Of a stretch of 64,000 nucleotides of DNA, positions 30,778 to 40,849 are shown one piece after another. Position 1 is the first letter of the stretch. Every line of letters begins with the position of its first letter. Below the pieces are notes generated by a model that was not told the DNA's origin, searched no databases, and worked only from the letters and a program-made list of their open reading frames with translations. The DNA is from Limnephilus marmoratus (Eukaryota > Arthropoda > Insecta > Trichoptera > Limnephilidae): positions 24,127,286 to 24,191,285 of the forward strand of contig OU862913.1 of assembly GCA_917880885.1 (NCBI GenBank). Direction: 5' to 3'. Made by a program: the position numbers and the translations under genes.

Positions 30778-33110
30778 TGTTACCGTAAAACCCCAAATAT
30801 TGGTAAATCCTAAGATTTTCCGATAAATCCTAAGATTTACCAACTCTTAATGGTAAACTCTTAAATTTGGAGGAAAAAGCCGATGAACTAGTAGGACATC
30901 TGAAAACAGTAGTAAACGAGCTAATGCCTTTAACTAATATTATATTAAAAGATACAAATAATTGGTATACGAAATCTCTACATCTTCTACAAAAACAAAG
31001 GGATACAGCTTACAAAGCCTGTAAAATACAATTTACGGAAGAAAGATGGGAAACCTATAAGAAACTTAGAAACATGTATAGCACAGAAATAAAACAAACC
31101 AAAAATTCGTACATTAGACAAAAAATAATTACCTCTCAAAGTGATTCAAGAAAAATGTGGACTACACTCAAAGAAATTATAAGCGGTAAACAGAAGGGAG
31201 ACACTAAGGAAGTTCAGTTCCCCGATGGAGTTGAAGATGATAAACCTAAAATAGCCCAAAAATTTAATACAAATTTTATACTCAGTGTCGAAAACATAAA
31301 TAAGAGCATTCCATTAGTCACAGACACATTTTCATCAATGGAAAGAAGAGAGAATAATAATATTTTCAGGTTTAATAAAATAAACATGGAGTATTTAATG
31401 AAAATTCTTAATGCAATGAAACTAAAATCATCCACGGATGGAATTACGATAGGCATAATCAAAGATGCACTGCCAGCTATAGGAGACAGATTAGTTGCAC
31501 TAATAAATGAATCTCTGTTAAAGGGAATTTTTCCACAGTCATGGAAAACTTCCATAATAACACCAGTGCCCAAAATAATAAATGCTAAAAATTTCGAAGA
31601 CTTCAGACCAATAAATGGATTACCTAAATATGAACAATTACTAGAATCCATAGTTAAAGAACAGATAAACAATTTTATTGAAAAGAATAACATTCTTGCT
31701 AAACAACAATCTGGATTTAGAAATAAATATTCCTGTGAAACAGCAATTAATTATGTCATAAATGAATGGAAAACAAGTATGGATCAGAAGAAAATCATCA
31801 TAGCAGTATTCTTAGACTTTAGACGTGCTTTCGAAACGATAGACAGAGAAAGACTTATAATGAAATTGAAGGACATGGGAATTCATGGTAAAGAATTGCA
31901 GTGGTTTACCGATTACCTAAAAAACAGAAAACAAAGAACCAAATTTGGAGATGCTATCTCTGAAGAGCAAAAAGTTAACCTTGGAGTTCCTCAAGGATCG
32001 GTCTTGGGACCACTACTTTTTATTATATATATTAATGATATAGTGAAGTGTCTAAAGTACTGTTCCATCAAACTGTTTGCTGATGACACACTTTTATATA
32101 TCATAGCAAATAATATTGAAGATGCATTGTCAAAAATACAAAGTGAACTTCATGAAATATCTAAATGGTTATGCATAAATAAACTCAAATTAAATGTAAA
32201 TAAAAGTAAATTCATGGTATTAGGGAAAAAACAAAATGAACTTATCACCCTAAATATAGACAATCAAAATATTGAAGAGGTAGAAGAAATTAAATATTTG
32301 GGAATCATAATCGATAATCAGTTAAAACTTAACTCTAACTTTGAAATGCTAACTAAAAAAATTGCCAAAAAGATTAATTTCTTAAGTAGGATAAAGGGAA
32401 AATTAGACATTAAAACTAGGAAATTGGTCTATAACACAACTGTAGCATCCCATCTGAATTATTGCTCAAGTGTAATCTTTCTGAGCAATAAAACACAAAT
32501 TAAAAGAATGGAAATAATTCAGAACAGAGGCTTGAGATCTATATTGTGCTGTAGCAGATATACCAGGATAAAAACCATGCAACGCCAACTCAATATATTA
32601 AGTGTGTGGCAAAGATTAGTTTTCAATACCCTAGTTTTTATTTATAAGTTAAAAAATAAAATGTTACCAGATTATATGTTGAATAATGTTAGAATCAACA
32701 GTACAGTTCATTGTTATCCTACGAGAAACTGCAACGATTTTAGGCTTCCTAAAACAAATTTATCGGGAACACAAAATAATATTTATTATAAAGGTTTTAA
32801 AATGTTCAATGAACTCCCTGTAAATGTTAAGGAGGCTAAAAGTCTTGCAGTTTTTCGTGGATTATGTCTTAATGTTGTAAAGTCCAAATTTTAGTCAGTA
32901 GGTAGTAAATAATATTGTAGTAGTCATAGAAAAGATAACATTAGATATAAGATGTCAAATTTTATATCTAAATAAAATATACAATAAAAAAAAAAAAAAT
33001 AAAAAAAAAAAATCAATAATCATCGTTCACCAACCTAACCTAACCTAACCTAACCTAACCTAACATGTACTAAATTCTAATGGTAAAAGCCCGAAAAAAA
33101 TTACCTTCTC
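30778..33110. mobile_element. Palindromic CCTAA-bearing MITE, copy 1, split by a LINE
   Basis: The left piece 30778-30866 (GTTACCGTAAAACCCC, TTGGTAAATCCTAAGATTTT, CCAACTCTTAATGGTAAA) and right piece about 33013-33097 (TCATCGTTCACCAACCTAACC, then more CCTAA units, ATGTACTAAATTCTAATGG, TAAAAGCCCGAAAAAA) together reproduce one arm of the palindrome at 33175-33533. The LINE at about 30867-33012 lies between them. Confidence 0.75.
30867..32894 (+). CDS. LINE reverse transcriptase ORF (CR1/Jockey-type), 675 codons, open
   Basis: This is the most complete LINE frame on the plus strand. It opens at TTG with no ATG near, so it is 5'-truncated. The endonuclease is missing and the first 110 residues are the linker. 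Palm motifs are intact: FEDFRPINGLPKYEQLLE (about 243-260), FLDFRRAFETIDR (about 315-327, motif A Asp), GVPQGSVLGPLLFIIYINDI (373-392), LFADDTLLY (403-411, catalytic DD). The C-terminal part has YLGIIIDNQLKL, HLNYCSSVIF and YPTRNCNDFRLPK. A short UTR and poly(A) follow to about 33012. It sits inside the palindromic MITE. The uninterrupted frame suggests fairly recent insertion; without its 5' region it could not mobilise alone. Confidence 0.9.
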   Translation: MEEKADELVGHLKTVVNELMPLTNIILKDTNNWYTKSLHLLQKQRDTAYKACKIQFTEERWETYKKLRNMYSTEIKQTKNSYIRQKIITSQSDSRKMWTTLKEIISGKQKGDTKEVQFPDGVEDDKPKIAQKFNTNFILSVENINKSIPLVTDTFSSMERRENNNIFRFNKINMEYLMKILNAMKLKSSTDGITIGIIKDALPAIGDRLVALINESLLKGIFPQSWKTSIITPVPKIINAKNFEDFRPINGLPKYEQLLESIVKEQINNFIEKNNILAKQQSGFRNKYSCETAINYVINEWKTSMDQKKIIIAVFLDFRRAFETIDRERLIMKLKDMGIHGKELQWFTDYLKNRKQRTKFGDAISEEQKVNLGVPQGSVLGPLLFIIYINDIVKCLKYCSIKLFADDTLLYIIANNIEDALSKIQSELHEISKWLCINKLKLNVNKSKFMVLGKKQNELITLNIDNQNIEEVEEIKYLGIIIDNQLKLNSNFEMLTKKIAKKINFLSRIKGKLDIKTRKLVYNTTVASHLNYCSSVIFLSNKTQIKRMEIIQNRGLRSILCCSRYTRIKTMQRQLNILSVWQRLVFNTLVFIYKLKNKMLPDYMLNNVRINSTVHCYPTRNCNDFRLPKTNLSGTQNNIYYKGFKMFNELPVNVKEAKSLAVFRGLCLNVVKSKF

Positions 33111-33166
33111 ACTTTCAAATTACCTTCTCCTTCTTTTTGAAGGAGAAGGTAATTTGAAAGTGAGAT
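33101..33166. repeat. Perfect 26-bp hairpin
   Basis: CTCACTTTCAAATTACCTTC then TCCTTC, a T-rich loop, and the exact complement. The GAAGGAGAAGGTA half recurs at 35995-36016 in a similar short hairpin. Confidence 0.8.
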
Positions 33167-33174
33167 GTGATGTT

Positions 33175-33533
33175 ACCGTAAAAGCCCGAATATTGGTAAA
33201 TCCTAAGATTTTCCGGTAAATCCTAAGATTTACCAACTCTTAATGGTAAAAGTCCGAACCGTTCTATAATCACCGTTCACCAACCTAACCTAACCTAACC
33301 TAACATGTACTAAATTCTAATGGTAAAAGCCCGAAAAAATCGTTTCTTATTTAAATATTATAAACGATTTTTTCGGGCTTTTACCATTAGAATTTAGTAC
33401 ATGTTAGGTTAGGTTACGTTAGGTTGGTAAACGATGATTATAGAACGGTTCGGACTTTTACCATTAAGAGTTGGTAAATCTTAGGATTTACCGGAAAATC
33501 TTAGGATTTACCGTAGTTCGGGCTTTTACAGTA
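33175..33533. mobile_element. Palindromic MITE with CCTAA (telomere-type) repeats, copy 2
   Basis: This is a near-perfect palindrome with arms of about 170 bp around TTCTTATTTAAATATTATAAA. Each end starts TTAC(C/T)GTAAAAGCCCGAA. Inside each arm are two copies of GGTAAATC(C/T)TAAGATT, then GGTAAAAGTCCGAACCGTTC, then CACCAACCTAACCTAACCTA (4-5 CCTAA units; the right arm has one variant GTTACG unit), then ATGTACTAAATTCTAATGG. No coding region. Flanks are TG...CA with no clear duplication. Confidence 0.85.
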
Positions 33534-33539
33534 ACACAT

Positions 33540-33818
33540 ATACAACAATTGGATTTTTTTAAAGAAAACTTGAACCAAACTCATCAATAAGATTTTTAAA
33601 CACAACCTCCCTAAGAAAATGCTTTCAAATAATTTGAACAATTCATCAAATTTTTAAAGTTACTTTATACGTTGTGTACTTTTTTATTTCAAAAACTTTT
33701 AACGCATCAAATTTTTAAAGCTAATTTTCATGTTTTGTGAAAGTTCTGTGATTATTTCAGTTTTATTAAAAGCAACTGGCTTATATTCATACAATAACAA
33801 AACTTGAATAATACGATG
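33540..33818. other. Unassigned AT-rich spacer
   Basis: No recognisable features. Confidence 0.4.
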
Positions 33819-33821
33819 CGG

Positions 33822-34172
33822 ATAGCGGCTTGGGTACCGCCGCCCCAGGAACCATTCATTGGATAACCATCAGCTCTGCTATAGGTCACCCCAAATGACA
33901 AATTTCGTGATTTATCAAGGAGGCCCGAATTCGTGGGATGAGGATTGTGTAGGTCTAGGCGGCGGATGCATCTGGGCACCTACTGTGGGTCGGATTTGTA
34001 GACTGGTTAAGGGAGGCCTTTCGACATCTCTAGCCGGACTCTTTCGACCCATCGCATAGCACTACAGTGGTAGGGATGAATTCAAATGACCGTCACTCCT
34101 GGACACACTTTACGCCCAGATTCCTACCCATCCCTCATACCATTTTCCTTCCAGAAATATTATTTTACTCAG
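33822..34172 (+). mobile_element. M repeat copy 8
   Basis: It has the complete 5' part (GGGTACCGCCGCCCCAGGAA, TTGGATAACCATCAGCTCTG, CTAGGCGGCGGATGC, CCTTTCGACATCTCTAGCCGG) through CCCAGATTCCTACCCATCCC, with a short 3' deletion before CTCAGTGCCTCCCGC. It lies tail-to-tail with copy 9. Confidence 0.85.
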
Positions 34173-34174
34173 TG

Positions 34175-34552
34175 CCTCCCGCGTTTTTTTTACATTAGCT
34201 CCACACAGGATGCCCTAAGGAAAATAATTCTCCTCAGGGCCTCTGTCATCTTTGGAGATGCTGTGTGGGGGGTCTTTTTAGGAAAGGAAGAAGAAAAAGT
34301 TCTGGGAAGCAAAATGGTATTAGGGGTGGGTAGGAATCTAAGAGTCAGTGTGTCCAGGAGTATCGGACGTATGAATCCATCCCTCCCACTGTGGTACTAG
34401 GGAGCCCTGCTGGAGAAGTCAAAGGAACTCCGCCACCAAGACCCGAACAAACTTAACCCCATGAACCCGGGCAGCCCTGCTATGTCACCAAATGTTGCGA
34501 ACCACTTGGGGCGACCTATGGCAGAGGTGTTGGTTATCCAGTTATTGGTTCC
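34175..34552 (-). mobile_element. M repeat copy 9, with tail
   Basis: The minus strand ends CATCCTGTGTGGAGCTAATGT then poly(A), preceded by the terminal palindrome GGCCCTGAGGAGAATTATTT and TCCTTAGGGC. The rest (GATGCTGTGTGGGGGGTC, GGTGGGTAGGAATCTAAGAG, CCAAATGTTGCGAACCACTT, GGTGTTGGTTATCCA) is collinear with the family. Confidence 0.9.
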
Positions 34553-34647
34553 TTTCCTTAAAACGACCCATCACACAGCATCACCAAATATGACGTAGGC
34601 CGTGAGGGATATTATTTTTCTCAGGGCCTCCTGTGAGGGAGGTAATG
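34553..34647 (+). mobile_element. M repeat copy 10 (3' end only)
   Basis: TTCCTTAAAACGACCCATCA, CACAGCATCACCAAATATGA, then GTGAGGGATATTATTTTTCT, CAGGGCCTCCTGTG, ending in AAAAAAA. It is only the tail region shared with the LINE at 10070-10755. Confidence 0.8.
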
Positions 34648-34649
34648 CA

Positions 34650-35207
34650 AAAAAAGTATAATACAAGTACACACGAAGAATAAAATTTTGTATTTTTAAT
34701 GATCAATAAAGTTGCAGAACGTCAAAGCATTAGATAGAGATAGCTATAGTTATATCCGCAGTAGATAAATACGTGGTAAAGATGGCGGAGGGATTTTATT
34801 ACATCCTCCCGAGGGATTTTGTACAGTGGCTCCTTACTAAGGGCCTGGGGGTTACGAAATACAGTGGCGTACAGGGAAATTAAACAAAATTCAATTAAGT
34901 ATACCTACATGAAAAAACGGTTACATGACTACTCAACATGGTGGCATTTCAACACCACTTTGAAAATTTATTAAGGCCCCGTAGAAAGCGATCATAAAAG
35001 AAGAAGAAGAAAAACTAACTTCTTTTTTTTCTTTTATAATTTCAATTTCAATAATATTATTATTCATTTAATAAAAACAAGTTATTAGGTATTATTACGC
35101 ATGACAGCTGTTTCGCCTTCATTCAAAGACATTATAAAACTATGGTCATACCACTTACAGACGACTTATTCTTACTACTTCTAGATAGGTATTTACGATA
35201 AAGAAAT
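34650..35207. other. Unassigned region
   Basis: No gene. The stretch 34680-34980 has a TE-like texture but no identifiable ends. Confidence 0.4.
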
Positions 35208-35634
35208 CTATAATATAAAAATGAATCGCTGAATGTGTTGCTAAGCGCATAACTTTCGAATGACTGCACCAAATTAAATTATTCTTTTTTTTGTGTGTGT
35301 ATAAAAAAAATGCTATTGGTAGCACGCGAAGAAGCGGCTATAGCTATGGAAAGCGGGAGGGAGGGAGAGATGGGGGAGGGGAACCAGGGAGAGAACGTGG
35401 GAGGGGGCAGGGGGTCCTGGGAGGGGGGAGGGGAACTCGGGAGGGGGCTTCGCGGGACCGGGGAAGGGGGGGGGAGTAGAGTGGAGAGAGGGAAGGTGAA
35501 GGAGGTGGAGTGTGAACGCAGGAGGGGAAGGTAACACGGCAGAGGAAGGGTAACGGGGCGAATGGGAAAAGACACGCAGGGAGATTCAATTTCTTCATTA
35601 AATGGCATAGCAACGCATGCCGGGAACCAGCTAG
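35208..35634 (+). mobile_element. Helitron-like element, family Hel-3 (complete)
   Basis: It starts TCTATAATATAAAAATGAAT and ends GCATGCCGGGAACCAGCTAG followed by T. Landmarks are ACTTTCGAATGACTGCACCA and a long purine-rich (GGGAGGG) core that makes overlapping low-complexity ORFs on both strands. Non-autonomous. Confidence 0.8.
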
Positions 35635-35719
35635 TAAAAAATAAAATGGAGTTCTATAAATTAAACTTGATAAATATAAACTACCTTCTCCTTCAAAAAA
35701 AGAAGAAGAAAACTGCCTA

Positions 35720-35950
35720 AACTGACTAACTAACCATTACGCCGCTTCTCCGCAGGGGTAGGCAGAGAGGACGGACCGCCAAACAACTCGGTCTTGGCAC
35801 ACAGTCTTTGCCTCACTCACATTCATACATCGTCTCATATGTGCTCTTCTATTATTCTGACTTTTGGCATGGCCTGACTCAAGTATCTGATTCACTTGAT
35901 CGTGACATGTCTTCCTCGACTTCTTACAACATAAAAGTTTGCGTCATATA
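35720..35950 (-). mobile_element. RTE-B LINE 3' fragment
   Basis: The minus strand ends GGTTAGTTAGTCAG with the GGTCCGTCCTCTCTGCCTAC and CTGCGGAGAAGCGGCGTAAT block upstream. Coding remnants correspond to KTWHDQVNQILESG (shifted). The flanks carry AAAACT on the left and AAAAACT on the right near ACCTTCTCCTTC, a possible target duplication. Confidence 0.7.
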
Positions 35951-36019
35951 TTCTTCAAAAAGACAAAGGAAAAAGAAAGAGAAAAACTACCTTCTCCTTC
36001 AAAAAGAAGGAGAAGGTAT

Positions 36020-36290
36020 TTGAAAGTGAGATGTGTAAATACGAATGTTAGAAATGAGAATGTTATTTAAAAAAACGATAATAATTAAGCGAAAATATTT
36101 AATAAAACACGGCTTATTTAAAATAGACCAAAAATATCTCGGCAAATGTCTTAAGTAGCATTTAAAGAAATACTGCGATTTTTTTTAACACTGCATGTTA
36201 AATAACAGAAGAAAATGTGATTTTATTTATTTTCGGAGCTTACTTAGCGATTCTTTTTTATATCAACGTTTACGATAAATACCGTTTCGG
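36020..36290 (+). repeat. Dispersed repeat X, copy 3
   Basis: GTGTAAATACGAATGTTAGAA, ACGATAATAATTAAGCGAAAA, AAAACACGGCTTATTTAAAATAG match the 41220 and 56090 copies. Truncated. Confidence 0.65.
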
Positions 36291-36334
36291 CTCAGTAAAT
36301 GTTTAGATATGCTTTATCTTAAAAAAAACAAAGT

Positions 36335-37800
36335 ATACTTTTTTTATTTTTTATTTATTAATTTTATTTTAGTAATTTTTACATTTAAGTTTACAAATTT
36401 CTAATTAATTATAATATTTCATATTGCAAACTAAATTTTATGTAGCTCCTAAAATACGTCTTGAACTTTCCAATTGGTGTGGACTTCAAAGTCTCTGGTA
36501 GCTTGTTATACAACTTCATCCTGTTGTACAGCAAACTGTTCTGCGTATTCGCCTTATCCTTTTTTTGAAGCCTGATTTCTTTGCATGTTCTTGTGTTATG
36601 TCTGTGAATGACCTTGTTGAATACAATTTTATTTGAAAAGTATTTTGGTAAAATGTTGTTAATTATTTTATGTATAAATATCATCGTATTCAAGGTCAGC
36701 ATCTGTTTCATGGTTAGCCAATTCAGTTCCTTTAACATTTTGTTTACTTTTGAAAATCTATTCCGCCGTAATATTATTCTCATTGCCCTGTTTTAGAGAA
36801 TTTGAAACTTATTTTGTTCTCGTTCGTTACATAGAAAAAGGATAGTTGAGCAATAGTTAAAATGTGGAGCAATAATCGAATTGTAGATAGTGATTGCAGT
36901 TTTACTAGATAGTTTTGGCCGAATTCTTCCCAAAAAAGATTTTTTTTCCCAATTTTCTTTGTATATTCAGCATGCTTGTTGAATGTTAGTTTGGAGTCTA
37001 ATATAACACCTAAATATTTCATTTCAGTAACATTTTCAATAATTTCACCATCAATTTAAATTTTGCTTTCACTGGATGTCTTCTTGTATCCGATCACCAT
37101 ACATTTTGTTTTTTTTTGTATTTAATTTAAGCTTATTAATTTTTAGCCATCTTGATACATTGTTTAGTTCATTATTTAAAATATTTATTAGTTCTTCTTG
37201 GTTATCTCCAATTAAGTATATTAGTGTATCATCGGCAAATAGTTGTACTTTGCATTTTGAAAATATTTTCACCATGTCATTAATATAGAGTATGAACAAT
37301 AGAGGTCCAAGGACCGACCCTTGCGGTACTCCTAATTTATTTTCCATTGGTTTTGAAAACTGATTATTAATTTTTGTTATCTGTTTTCTGTCTTTCAAAT
37401 ACTCTTCTATTAATTTAATGGCTACAGATGAAAAATCAATTTCTTTAAGCTTTTTTATCAGTATTTCTCGATCTATAGTTTCGAATGCCGTTTGAAAATC
37501 CAAAAATATTGCTAAGATATATTTATTACTATTTATTCCTTCCTTCCACTCTTCGACAATTACGTTTAATGCTGTTTCACGTGAGTTATTAGATCTGAAT
37601 CCTGATTGCTCTTGGTATAAAATATTGTGTTTATCTAGGTATTGCAAGATTTGTTCTTTTATTATTACTTCAAGAATCTGTTCATATTTTGGTAAAGTGT
37701 TGATTGGTCAAATTCTTCACATTTTCTGGTATTTTTAACCTTTGGAACCGGTATGATAGTAGATACTTTGAGAACATGTAATGGAAAATATGTTACAAAT
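36335..37800 (-). mobile_element. CR1/Jockey-type LINE, RT to 3' end, frameshifted
   Basis: Three minus-strand frames form one LINE. 37800-37650 carries STIIPVPKV. 37647-37069 encodes HNILYQEQSGFRSNNSRETA, AIFLDFQTAFETIDREILIK, KLGVPQGSVLGPLLFILYIN and VQLFADDTLIYL, all RT palm motifs, and ends WLKINKLKLNTKKNKM. 37022-36780 has MKYLGVILDSKLTFNKHAEY. 36783-36409 has the C-terminal HKIINNILPKYF, HRHNTRTCKEIRLQKK and MKLYNKLPETLK. A poly(A) run (T-rich on plus) lies at about 36335-36360. It is close to the family of 30867-32894. At least two frameshifts make it a pseudogene. Confidence 0.88.
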
Positions 37801-38612
37801 CGGAAGAATTTAGGAATGCTGGAACGCAGGAACAAATATACGCCCGCGACACGGCATATTGGACGAACGTACGGTAGAATTCACCCAGGCAGGCCTGGAG
37901 ATTCGACCTTTCCGCAGCATTCATTGTAATTAATTCTGAAGAACTTGTTACAAATATTTAAAATGTGTCTCCATGTCGCGCTCCAGAAGTTATTAATTCA
38001 TCGTCTAGAAAAATACAATCTGATGCTTACCGCTAACTTTATAGTTAAAAAACGGGTTATAAAGTTTTAGAATCGTTGTACGTCAAATATATTAATGATA
38101 ACGTATTGTTTTTATTAATCTTAAATATAAAGAACTTACATTTCCAGTGTTCTGTTAGAATAAAAAAAGTTATGATAGTTACGAATTCGTCGTAAATTAT
38201 TAAAATGTAAGTTATGAGCAAACAGCAATCGGTAGCAGATAAACACAAATTAAGTAACAAATGTGCCTACATGTGAAATAAAATGCTTTCAAAACAAAAA
38301 TTTATATTTTCCATCGAATTTTTCGTAAAAATTTTTTTAGAATTAAAATGCACGCCACTGTGAAAATAAAATATTTAGTCTATAGGTACCTAGATATCTG
38401 AACGTCTACCAATGACAAAATGCAGATGGATTTCAGGTGCACACAGCGCTCTAGACAGTACACTGAACATTATATCAACAGATAGAACCGTTTCGTGGGA
38501 GTGTCAGCGTGCCGGAAAAATTGCACCCTCAATCTTGTCTACTTTACTTTTTTGAAGGTTTCACTTCTACCGCATGTGAATAGCACAATGTGATTTTTTT
38601 TTAATTTGGAAT
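37801..38612. other. Unassigned region
   Basis: 37830-37930 is a GC-richer patch (CGCCCGCGACACGGCATATT) with no recognisable protein. The rest is AT-rich. No feature supported. Confidence 0.4.
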
Positions 38613-38614
38613 TT

Positions 38615-39001
38615 TGGTATGGGTAGGTACCGCCGATTCATTGGATGGCCAACACCTTTGCTAATGGTCACCCTAAATTGCAAGATTTGATATTTTAGCA
38701 GGCGTGCTCCGGTTTATGTAGTGCGGTTTTATTAATATTTCGGTCTTTACTGCAGATGCGTCTTTCCACCAGTTGTGTGGCAGGTCGGATCGGGAGAGGC
38801 GTATTGAGTTCTCCAATCGAACTCTCTCAACTAGCACCGCAGTTGGAGAGATACCACTGCGTGGCGGGCCGGATGTGGAGATACTGTTTGAGGGAGACCA
38901 TTATACCTCGCCATCAGGACTCTCTCTACCCTGCGCCTTGCACTGCAGTGGAAGAAATGAATTCAAACGTCTGTCACTCCTAGATATACTGACCCCCAGA
39001 T
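38615..39001 (+). mobile_element. M repeat copy 11 (3'-truncated)
   Basis: GGTACCGCCGATTCATTGGA, GGCCAACACCTTTGC, TTTCCACCAGTTGTGTGGCA, CGGGAGAGGCGTATTGAG are followed by a tandem second copy of the GGCGGGCCGGAT...GAGAC segment (38855-38925), then TGCACTGCAGTGGAAG. It stops at GACCCCCAGATTAAAT, where Hel-1 sequence begins. Confidence 0.8.
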
Positions 39002-39221
39002 TAAATACGTTAGTTACCCCAAGCATTTCATGCATATTATTATAGTCTTTCACTCCATCTCTACGTATTATAAATTAAAGTCCTCCGCGGCATCTGTCTG
39101 TCTCTTCGCGATAAACTAGACAAAGACGGCGGTGGTTATAAAGGTTGGATAACCAATATAACCATCCAGTAGATAACGTTGTGTTTTATTAGCCACAGCA
39201 ACGCGAGGCCGGGTCAGCTAG
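39002..39221 (+). mobile_element. Helitron-like Hel-1 3' portion
   Basis: It begins with interior Hel-1 sequence (AATACGTTAGTTACCCCAAG), then the inner head TCTCTACGTATTATAAATTA (39058), and ends AGGCCGGGTCAGCTAG followed by T. Confidence 0.8.
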
Positions 39222-39237
39222 TTCTTTTATAATATGC

Positions 39238-39837
39238 AAGCTGACCCGACGAACTTTGTACCGCCTCAGAAGCAATTAGCGAGGCGCATCTGTCCGTGAT
39301 TTTTTTATCGTGTCAGTATCAGAGATGGCGTTGCGTACGGATTTATATTTTTTGTAATTTTCTTACTTTTCTACTTACGGGAAGTGCGTTTCATTTTCTT
39401 TATATGTGTGAGGGAGATTTATTATAATAATTGAATTTTTCTTTGGAGGGGTGCAGACATAACTTCACCGTTTGTCTCATTTTCGATATTGACATTTAGT
39501 GTGTAAGAAAGAGGGGCAGCATTATATGTTTAAGAACAAAAGCAAAACCATCAGCGCATTGACATTGGACGTTTTTGAATTTTTGGAATTCACTCACTAA
39601 TCAATATTATACTTATCACAATATTTCTGCAGCTCTTTCAAAAGATGAGAATTCGTTCCATACAAAAATGTATGAGGAAAAGAATTTTCTTCATAATTTT
39701 TTTTCGTGAATTTTTCCCATGTTTTAATAGCTATTCGAGGAGGAGATAAATCCATCATAATCACAATCATTAAAATCGGTCCAGCCGTTCTTGAGTTATA
39801 AATGGTGTAACTAACCCGACTTTGTTTTATATATTAA
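39238..39837 (-). mobile_element. Helitron-like element, family Hel-2
   Basis: The minus strand reads from TTAATATATAAAACAAAGTC through GGACCGATTTTAATGATTGT and GGAACGAATTCTCATC to GTACAAAGTTCGTCGGGTCA and GCTTGC (CTAG degraded). It directly abuts Hel-1b at 39838; the pair recurs at 53055-54490. Confidence 0.75.
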
Positions 39838-40500
39838 CTAGCAGACCCGGCCACGCGTTGCTGTGGCTAACGAAACACTACGCCATTACCCAACCTTTAT
39901 AAAATCCACACCATCTGCTTGCCAGCTGCCCGCTGCCTGAATTGAATATTGGAATTTATCGACTTTTCTCTACTATAATAAGCATGTATTATACATATAA
40001 ACTAATAAACTCGCCACTAATTATACAATGCAACACTGGATATTTGAAAAGGGAAAATCAAATACCTACTTACTCTAGGACATCTATTTTCCAATTTCTT
40101 CCGTAGAACGAATTTCAAAAGTGACTATAGTACGGCCCGCCAGCCGTTTTAAATCGCACAAAAATATGTTTTCTTTGAATTTCTCAGCTTTTCTCTAATA
40201 TAATTTATATGTATTATATATCTAAACATTCCTCTTCAATCATTCTATCAATAGGTGAAAACCGTATGAAAATCCGTTGCGTAGTTTAAAAGATTAACGC
40301 GCACATCCGTTTTGAACGACTTCATTTTATACTATGTAATGATGATATGTATTATATATCTAAACATTCCTCTTCAATCATTCTATCAATAGGTGAAAAC
40401 CGTATGAAAATCCGTTGCGTAGTTTAAAAGATTAACGCGCACATCCGTTTTGAACGACTTCATTTTATACTATGTAATGATGATGATGATGTAATGATGA
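39838..40500 (-). mobile_element. Helitron-like element, family Hel-1b, with a 138-bp tandem duplication
   Basis: The plus-strand left end is CTAGCAGACCCGGCCACGCG. The minus-strand 5' head is ACATAGTATAAAATGAAGTC. The stretch ATGTATTATATATCTAAACA begins at 40209 and again at 40347, and the 138-bp unit between is repeated almost exactly, so the head is duplicated. Followed by GAT/ATG-rich microsatellite to about 40560. Confidence 0.75.
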
Positions 40501-40560
40501 TAATGATGAAATGATAATGATAATGATGATGATGATGATGATAATGAAGATATTGATTAT
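40479..40560. repeat. GATGAT/GATAAT microsatellite
   Basis: Imperfect trinucleotide repeats (GATGATGATGATGATGATAA) follow the Helitron head. A short (ACAG)n run sits at 40637-40660. Confidence 0.8.
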
Positions 40561-40849
40561 GTATACTTCTAGATATTTTTAATTCAGTGTGAGAGAGAGG
40601 ACGGCGTTGTAGAGTAGATGGGAGACAGAACGCAGAAGACAGACAGACAGACAGACAGTTTAAGACGGGAGACAGAACGGATATGAACAAGACGCCATCT
40701 ATCGGAATATAGCCGAAGCTCACCTCTATAAAGGCATTCCCTATTACTTTGCTGTGGAGCTATGGTATAAAAAACACTAGAAGGATTTACATAAATGATG
40801 TTACAAAACTGGTGACCCCTTACAAATCACAAGAGTCGAATTTGACAGC

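Noticed and set aside
31214..31693. Minus-strand 159-codon ORF
   Set aside because: Antisense shadow of the 675-codon LINE frame.
33030..33065. A true telomere end
   Set aside because: Only about seven CCTAA units, embedded in a MITE arm with unique sequence on both sides.
35291..35613. ORFs on both strands rich in Gly/Arg/Glu or Pro/Ser
   Set aside because: All are readings of the purine-rich core of a Hel-3 Helitron.
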